Source: an uncultured Rhizobiaceae group bacterium
Lineage (GTDB): Bacteria; Pseudomonadota; Alphaproteobacteria; Rhizobiales; Rhizobiaceae
Length of the DNA: 10,285 bases
Assembly: GCA_938009335.1 (NCBI GenBank)
Contig: CALLHT010000037.1
Location: 1-10,285, forward strand
Direction: 5' to 3'
The notes below the pieces were generated by a model. It had not been told where the DNA came from and ran no database searches. It saw nothing but the letters and a program-made list of their open reading frames with translations. The position numbers were made by a program, and so were the translations under genes. Shown here piece by piece: positions 6,730-10,285 of the stretch. Position 1 is the first letter of the stretch. Each line of letters begins with the position of its first letter.

Positions 6730-6770
6730 TTCAGCAAAGCTGGCGGCTTATTGCGCCTCTCAAAGCTGAA
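6730..6770. repeat. Operator-like repeat cluster upstream of the TSUP operon
   Basis: CAAAGCTG occurs twice in direct orientation, at 6735-6742 and 6761-6768, 26 bases apart start to start. The first copy is the right half of a small palindrome, CAGC-AAA-GCTG (6732-6742). TTCAGC at 6730-6735 and GCTGAA at 6765-6770 form an outer inverted pair, with GGCG (6742-6745) and CGCC (6754-6757) inside. The cluster lies 52 to 92 bases before the GTG of the TSUP gene, where a regulator site or leader hairpin would be expected. No regulator can be named. Confidence 0.35.
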
Positions 6771-6776
6771 AGTCAA
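6747..6776 (-). promoter_or_regulatory. Weak candidate promoter for the TSUP operon
   Basis: On the minus strand TTGACT (6776-6771, five of six to the -35 consensus) is followed after 18 bases by AATAAG (6752-6747, four of six to the -10 consensus). It falls inside the repeat cluster at 6730-6770. The 167-base gap 6679-6845 contains no gene that I can support. Matches this weak are common by chance. Confidence 0.25.
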
Positions 6777-6845
6777 TGCGTCTAAAGCACCGATATAAAG
6801 AAAGACTTAGAACCAGAACGTGATGAGTTTGGTACCACAAATTTT

Positions 6846-7424
6846 CTAGCGGATTCGGCTGATAATCCGGCTGTGAACTTTCTTGTTATTGCCAAGATCA
6901 ATATGACCGTCTTTATAGGTAAACTGGCCCAGTGAAGTCGTGGTGTTGCCACCAGAAAGACGCACTTTTTTCTTTGAGCATTCAGCACTGGTGCAGGTGA
7001 AGTTATCTGCTTTCGATACTGTAGGCGGGATTGATCTTAGTGATGTGCCTTCAATGATACCGAGATAGTTTACCGGAATACCCTTCGCAGCAAGCTTTCC
7101 GGCAATCTCACTCACCATGTTAGCACCGTAGCTTATGCCAATCAGATTAATCGGTTCACTTGGGTTTCTGGCATATCGGCTTTCAATATCAGCCAGAATT
7201 CGCGGCTTGATAACGCGGTTACCTTCAATGGAAGTGATATAACTGAATACCTTAGAACCCGGAATACGTTTCCCAAGGTTGTTCATCCCATACCCAATAA
7301 AAGGCACGGCACTTGCAATTCCATTCACGATATAGGTTCGGGCATGCACGCTGCTTGTGAAACATAGAGCTGTTAATGTGGCAGCTAGTAACAATGGTGC
7401 AGTCTTGATCTTCTTAAAAATCAT
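6846..7424 (-). CDS. Small exported alpha/beta-hydrolase-like protein
   Basis: A 192-residue protein with a signal peptide (basic MIFKKIK, hydrophobic 9-24, cleavage after VHA at 28), so it acts outside the cytoplasm. The nucleophile elbow GISYG is at 96-100 (Ser98), preceded by a beta-strand (INLI) as in alpha/beta hydrolases. GHIDLGNNKKVH near the C-terminus gives His174 as the probable catalytic histidine. Glu125 in IIEGTSL occupies the position where the acid of the triad would be expected (inference). Cys144 and Cys149 may form a disulfide. At about 164 mature residues it is short for the fold, so it is a minimal or lidless form. The substrate is unknown; lipase, esterase or thioesterase are all possible. 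GGAG lies nine bases before the ATG. It sits alone, with 167 bases after it and 153 before it. Confidence 0.78.
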   Translation of the reverse strand: MIFKKIKTAPLLLAATLTALCFTSSVHARTYIVNGIASAVPFIGYGMNNLGKRIPGSKVFSYITSIEGNRVIKPRILADIESRYARNPSEPINLIGISYGANMVSEIAGKLAAKGIPVNYLGIIEGTSLRSIPPTVSKADNFTCTSAECSKKKVRLSGGNTTTSLGQFTYKDGHIDLGNNKKVHSRIISRIR

Positions 7425-7429
7425 CAGGC

Positions 7430-7481
7430 AAAACTCCGCTTAATGTTGGTTGAACGAAAACTCTAAACAGTGTGGAGTTTT
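7430..7481. repeat. AAAACTC repeats and inverted repeat upstream of the hydrolase gene
   Basis: AAAACTC (7457-7463) and GAGTTTT (7475-7481) form a perfect 7-bp inverted repeat around an 11-base loop. A third copy, AAAACTCC at 7430-7437, overlaps the hydrolase ribosome binding site. The hairpin is AT-rich with T/A flanks on both sides. It could be a weak terminator or, given the third copy over the ribosome binding site, a regulatory site. The rest of the gap 7425-7577 holds no gene. Confidence 0.35.
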
Positions 7482-7524
7482 AAAAGCTTACCAAGCGGAA
7501 TGATTCATGTCACGCTTGATTCTC

Positions 7525-7542
7525 AAAAAAGTAAGATTACTT
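7525..7542 (-). terminator. Weak terminator-like hairpin after the DUF805 gene
   Basis: Read on the minus strand, AAGTA-ATCT-TACTT forms a 5-bp stem (6 bp if the loop closes further) and runs directly into TTTT. It starts 35 bases past the DUF805 stop, at a plausible place for the end of that transcript. The stem has a single G-C pair, so stability is low and the call is tentative. Confidence 0.3.
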
Positions 7543-7577
7543 CGAGCGCCAATTTGTAGTTGGGATCAGCGCCTAGG

Positions 7578-7979
7578 TTATGTCCGATATGGATTAGGCT
7601 TGTCCACCTTCAGACCCTTTTTTACAAAGAAATACAGAAGCGGGATTATTCCGATGATTGTGAGCGCGATCAGCAACCATTTTGCCGAGAAACCGGAATC
7701 ATGAAGCCGTCGCCCAGCCATAGTAATCGTGGGTATCGTTAGTAGCGCAAGCAATGCGATAGAGAGAGGTTGTCCTGCATCCTGATCAAACGGCAAAACA
7801 TCTTCTGCGCCCTGCCATGTGCTCCACATTGGCCCCAGATACAATCCATCGATGATGAGCGCGATGCAGAGTGTAATCGTGGCGAACAGAATCCAGAACC
7901 AGAATTGAGTTCTAGATGCGGTACCCGCAAATGAAAAATACCGGGAAAATCCGTCTGAAATTGCGTTGAATAAAGACAT
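7578..7979 (-). CDS. DUF805 family membrane protein
   Basis: A 133-residue integral membrane protein with the family hallmarks: an aromatic FSFAGTASRTQFWFW near the N-terminus (15-29) and GRRLHDSGFSAKW at 89-101. Hydrophobic segments lie at about 27-48, 72-88 and 101-118, so three are clear where the family often shows more. The biochemical function of DUF805 proteins is not established. The ATG at 7979 has GGGGA six bases upstream. The gene begins 38 bases after the stop of the PodJ-like gene on the same strand, so the two are likely cotranscribed. The tail is Lys-rich (FVKKGLKVDK). Confidence 0.9.
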   Translation of the reverse strand: MSLFNAISDGFSRYFSFAGTASRTQFWFWILFATITLCIALIIDGLYLGPMWSTWQGAEDVLPFDQDAGQPLSIALLALLTIPTITMAGRRLHDSGFSAKWLLIALTIIGIIPLLYFFVKKGLKVDKPNPYRT

Positions 7980-8017
7980 TCAATTTCCCCAGCGACGTTC
8001 TACAACAGCAATACTTC

Positions 8018-10285
8018 TTAGATCGCCACAGCCTTAAGTTCCGCGAGCAGTTCTGTAGTTATCTCACCACTTACACCTAAACCAATACGTTGCTGAAATT
8101 CTGCGATCGCCTGCTTGGTTTTCGCACCCATAATGCCATCGGCAGGCCCCGCATCGTAGCCTAGTCGGCCCAGCAATGCCTGTGTTTTGCGGATTACCTC
8201 GGGATTGTCACTGAGTTTTGCTGCAGTGACTTCCGATGCTCCCCATTTTGGGTCAGGTTTGAAAATATTTGCAGCAACAATCTGTTCCGCTGGTCGCCAG
8301 TCCTCAATCTTCGTCTTCGCCAGTTCTAACTGATCAGGACGCATATATTCGGCAACGACCTCACGTTTATTGGCGGCATCTTCGTCGCCTGCTTTTGCAG
8401 CCAGCGTGAACCATTTGTAGGCTTCAGCGAGATCAACTTCAGTGCCGACACCTTTGGTGTAGAAAATGCCCAAGTTAACAAGACTGTCACGAACACCATA
8501 TTGCGCAGCCTTCTTAAACCATTCCAATGCTGTCGCGGTGTCTGGCTCTGGACTTGCTGCATTTGGCGTTGCATGCAGCACAGCAAGGTTATGCATCGCA
8601 ATCACATTACCGTTGTTAGCAGCCTTCTTGTACCACTTAATGGCCTCAGGGATATTTCGCTCAGTACCATTCGCTTTCTCGTGTAAATTGGCAACAATAT
8701 ATTGTGCTGGAGCAAAGCCTAACTCGGCAGACCGCTCGTACCATTCCAAAGCCCGCTGCGCAGACTTTTCGACACCAACTCCTTCGAGGTGTCTTCGGCC
8801 CACTTCATAGAGTGCCTCGGCGCGTCCTTCGCCTACTGCATTCTTCAACTCATCATTGACGTAAGTCAGCTCTGCCAGCAAATGAGTCGTATCGATTGAG
8901 GTTGTTTCAGCGGTGTGTGGAGTATCGTTTGTCTGCAGTTCGCCAAGCGATGCGACCACCAGCTCCTCATCCAATTGCGAAGTAGGCTCTGCATCAATGA
9001 CACGAGGGGTAGCTGATGTTGCTTCGACAACCCGTGTTGTCTGTGTCTGTTCGGCCTCAGCGGGTACCGCTTCAATGCTGTTTTGCGTCAATTGTTCCTG
9101 ATCGCCAGAAGACAATGCACCAACGATCATCGGAACCGACATGGCCGCCAATACAGTTGCGATCGCAGCCAATGAAATAATTTTCTTACGTTTTGAGAAA
9201 AGGCTCGGGATTGATCCGAGCATACCCTTCTCAGAATCTTTTTCCTGCTTGGCAATTTCTTCATGGGCAGCATTCGCTTCTTCAGCGGCAGCTTGGGCAG
9301 CACGCCTTGCTGCAGCAATAAAATCTGTTCCAGATGAACCTTCGCCGTTCCTGCTACGGTTCTTACGCGTCTCATTCGCTTGGCGTACTAGCGCCGCCAA
9401 ATCTGGACCAGCAGCTCCCGGTTCCAATGGGCGGTCGTCTATGTCCATTGCGATATCCGTCATTTCGGATTCAGGCAATGGCGAAGGCGTCACGATTTCA
9501 GGTGCATCTTCAACTAGAACTGGAGGTAACTCTTGCTCTGTAAAGGTGTCGATCGCCATTTCTGAACTATGAAACTCGCGATCATTATCTCCCTCTCCAT
9601 TGTTTGAAATAGGTTCGTTTGAGGCCGCGGCAGGAGCCATGCTGGCGCGAAGTTTCATACGCTCTTCTTCAGCACGTGCTGCTTCATCGACGAGACTTTG
9701 AGCAACTGATACAGGCCCATCTTCTTCCTCTGTTTCAGCAGCTTGCTGTTCAGCAACCAAAGCCCGGTATTCCGCAACCATATCTTGGCCTGTGGCTTTT
9801 TCTGGAGCTGGCTCGCCAGTCAATCGAACCGGTTCGTCAAACTCGTCAATTGAGGGAATAGTCGGTACAGTATTCTCGTCTGGCCCATCAACGATAAGAT
9901 TATCTTGCTCAGTTTCAAGCAACACTTGCTCGTCGCGCGGCGCTTCTTCAACCGGAAGAGCAGCCGGAGCCGCGACAGGTTCTGATGTTGCGACAAAGGC
10001 TGAAGAAGCAACCTGATGCGGGGCTGTTTGATGATTGGCACCGTGCTCAAGAGCGGTCAATCGATCAACCATGCTACCAAGTGTATCTTTGATCGCACCA
10101 AACGCATCGATGTTTTGAGCGTTAGTCTGGGAACTTGCTTCCTGCAGCTTGTTGATGTCTTCGGTTAATCCGGTCAAGACAGAAAGCGTAGGACTATCGG
10201 CAGCGTTGCCATTGGGAACAGATTGAATCTGCTCCATAACACGTTCGACGGTTTCTTGGGCAACTTGTGTTGCCATTTCAATGCT
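8018..10285 (-). CDS. PodJ-like membrane protein with SEL1 repeats and a peptidoglycan-binding domain (5' end probably beyond window)
   Basis: Residue numbers count from the ATG at 10276. Residues 1-360 form a long acidic, Ala/Glu/Pro-rich cytoplasmic region, with DFIAAARRAAQ at 318-328 opening an Ala-rich helix. A basic stretch (SKRKK) leads into one membrane helix at about 366-388. The C-terminal part is periplasmic: a Thr/Glu-rich linker, then about four SEL1 repeats (about 484-640, with pattern A-x-x-x-G-x-x-Y-x-x-G-x-G and ALEWYERSAE-like helices). A PG_binding_1 domain follows at about 688-748 (TQALLGRLGYDAGPADG, then AIAEFQQ). This order matches alphaproteobacterial PodJ-type polarity proteins, which mark a cell pole and bind cell-wall material. 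The frame stays open to the right edge (codons GAA, ATT, AGC precede the ATG) with no ribosome binding site visible, so this is most likely the C-terminal part of a larger protein with coiled coils. Confidence 0.85.
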   Translation of the reverse strand, partial: SIEMATQVAQETVERVMEQIQSVPNGNAADSPTLSVLTGLTEDINKLQEASSQTNAQNIDAFGAIKDTLGSMVDRLTALEHGANHQTAPHQVASSAFVATSEPVAAPAALPVEEAPRDEQVLLETEQDNLIVDGPDENTVPTIPSIDEFDEPVRLTGEPAPEKATGQDMVAEYRALVAEQQAAETEEEDGPVSVAQSLVDEAARAEEERMKLRASMAPAAASNEPISNNGEGDNDREFHSSEMAIDTFTEQELPPVLVEDAPEIVTPSPLPESEMTDIAMDIDDRPLEPGAAGPDLAALVRQANETRKNRSRNGEGSSGTDFIAAARRAAQAAAEEANAAHEEIAKQEKDSEKGMLGSIPSLFSKRKKIISLAAIATVLAAMSVPMIVGALSSGDQEQLTQNSIEAVPAEAEQTQTTRVVEATSATPRVIDAEPTSQLDEELVVASLGELQTNDTPHTAETTSIDTTHLLAELTYVNDELKNAVGEGRAEALYEVGRRHLEGVGVEKSAQRALEWYERSAELGFAPAQYIVANLHEKANGTERNIPEAIKWYKKAANNGNVIAMHNLAVLHATPNAASPEPDTATALEWFKKAAQYGVRDSLVNLGIFYTKGVGTEVDLAEAYKWFTLAAKAGDEDAANKREVVAEYMRPDQLELAKTKIEDWRPAEQIVAANIFKPDPKWGASEVTAAKLSDNPEVIRKTQALLGRLGYDAGPADGIMGAKTKQAIAEFQQRIGLGVSGEITTELLAELKAVAI

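Noticed and set aside
9141..9572. 143-codon open frame on the plus strand
   Set aside because: It lies wholly antisense to the PodJ-like gene and reads as Ser/Ala-rich shadow sequence of its acidic, Ala/Glu-rich region, with no ribosome binding site or recognisable motif.
10274..10276. ATG at 10276 as the true start of the PodJ-like protein
   Set aside because: The frame remains open to the window edge, only nine bases precede the codon, none resembles a ribosome binding site, and the sequence there (ATQVAQETVERV) looks like the inside of a helical region.
1..10285. CRISPR arrays, insertion sequences, tRNA genes, toxin-antitoxin pairs, phage genes
   Set aside because: I saw no regularly spaced repeats, transposase motifs, terminal inverted repeats with target duplications, tRNA-like cloverleaf, or paired small toxin-like genes.

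Overview
The window looks like chromosomal core DNA from an alphaproteobacterium, most likely of the Hyphomicrobiales (Rhizobiales). The inference rests on the families present: a PodJ-like SEL1/peptidoglycan-binding membrane protein, a TIGR02186 protein beside a TSUP transporter, a DUF6460 protein, and the ligase-associated Lhr-type helicase with PdeM. I see no transposase, phage gene, tRNA, rRNA, CRISPR array or other sign of recent transfer. Every gap between genes is under 170 bases.

Left block (1-1211, minus strand, read right to left): a membrane-anchored RNase T2, a small DUF6460 membrane protein, and the first 30 codons of a MATE-family efflux transporter cut by the window edge. Gaps of 60 and 12 bases suggest one transcription unit. 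Centre (1248-4487, plus strand): a DNA-repair pair, the Lhr-type DEXH helicase and the metallophosphoesterase PdeM, three bases apart. The helicase start lies only 36 bases from the divergent RNase T2 start. The DNA ligase and exonuclease that give this set its name are not in the window.

Right-centre (4488-6678, minus strand): a three-gene membrane module of a TSUP (TauE/SafE) permease, a TIGR02186 protein with a signal peptide and C-terminal anchor, and a DUF3429 membrane protein. The first two genes overlap by one base and the third follows after 17 bases. The module converges on pdeM with the two stop codons abutting, and a 10-bp inverted repeat brackets that junction.

Right block (6846-10285, minus strand): a large PodJ-like protein that probably continues past the right edge, a DUF805 membrane protein 38 bases downstream, and a small exported serine-hydrolase-like protein. 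The two gaps in this area, 6679-6845 and 7425-7577, hold small repeats and weak promoter- or terminator-like signals.

I did not find a convincing new defence system or mobile system. The least understood parts are the TSUP/TIGR02186/DUF3429 module, the inverted repeat over the convergent stops, and the repeat cluster in front of the TSUP operon.
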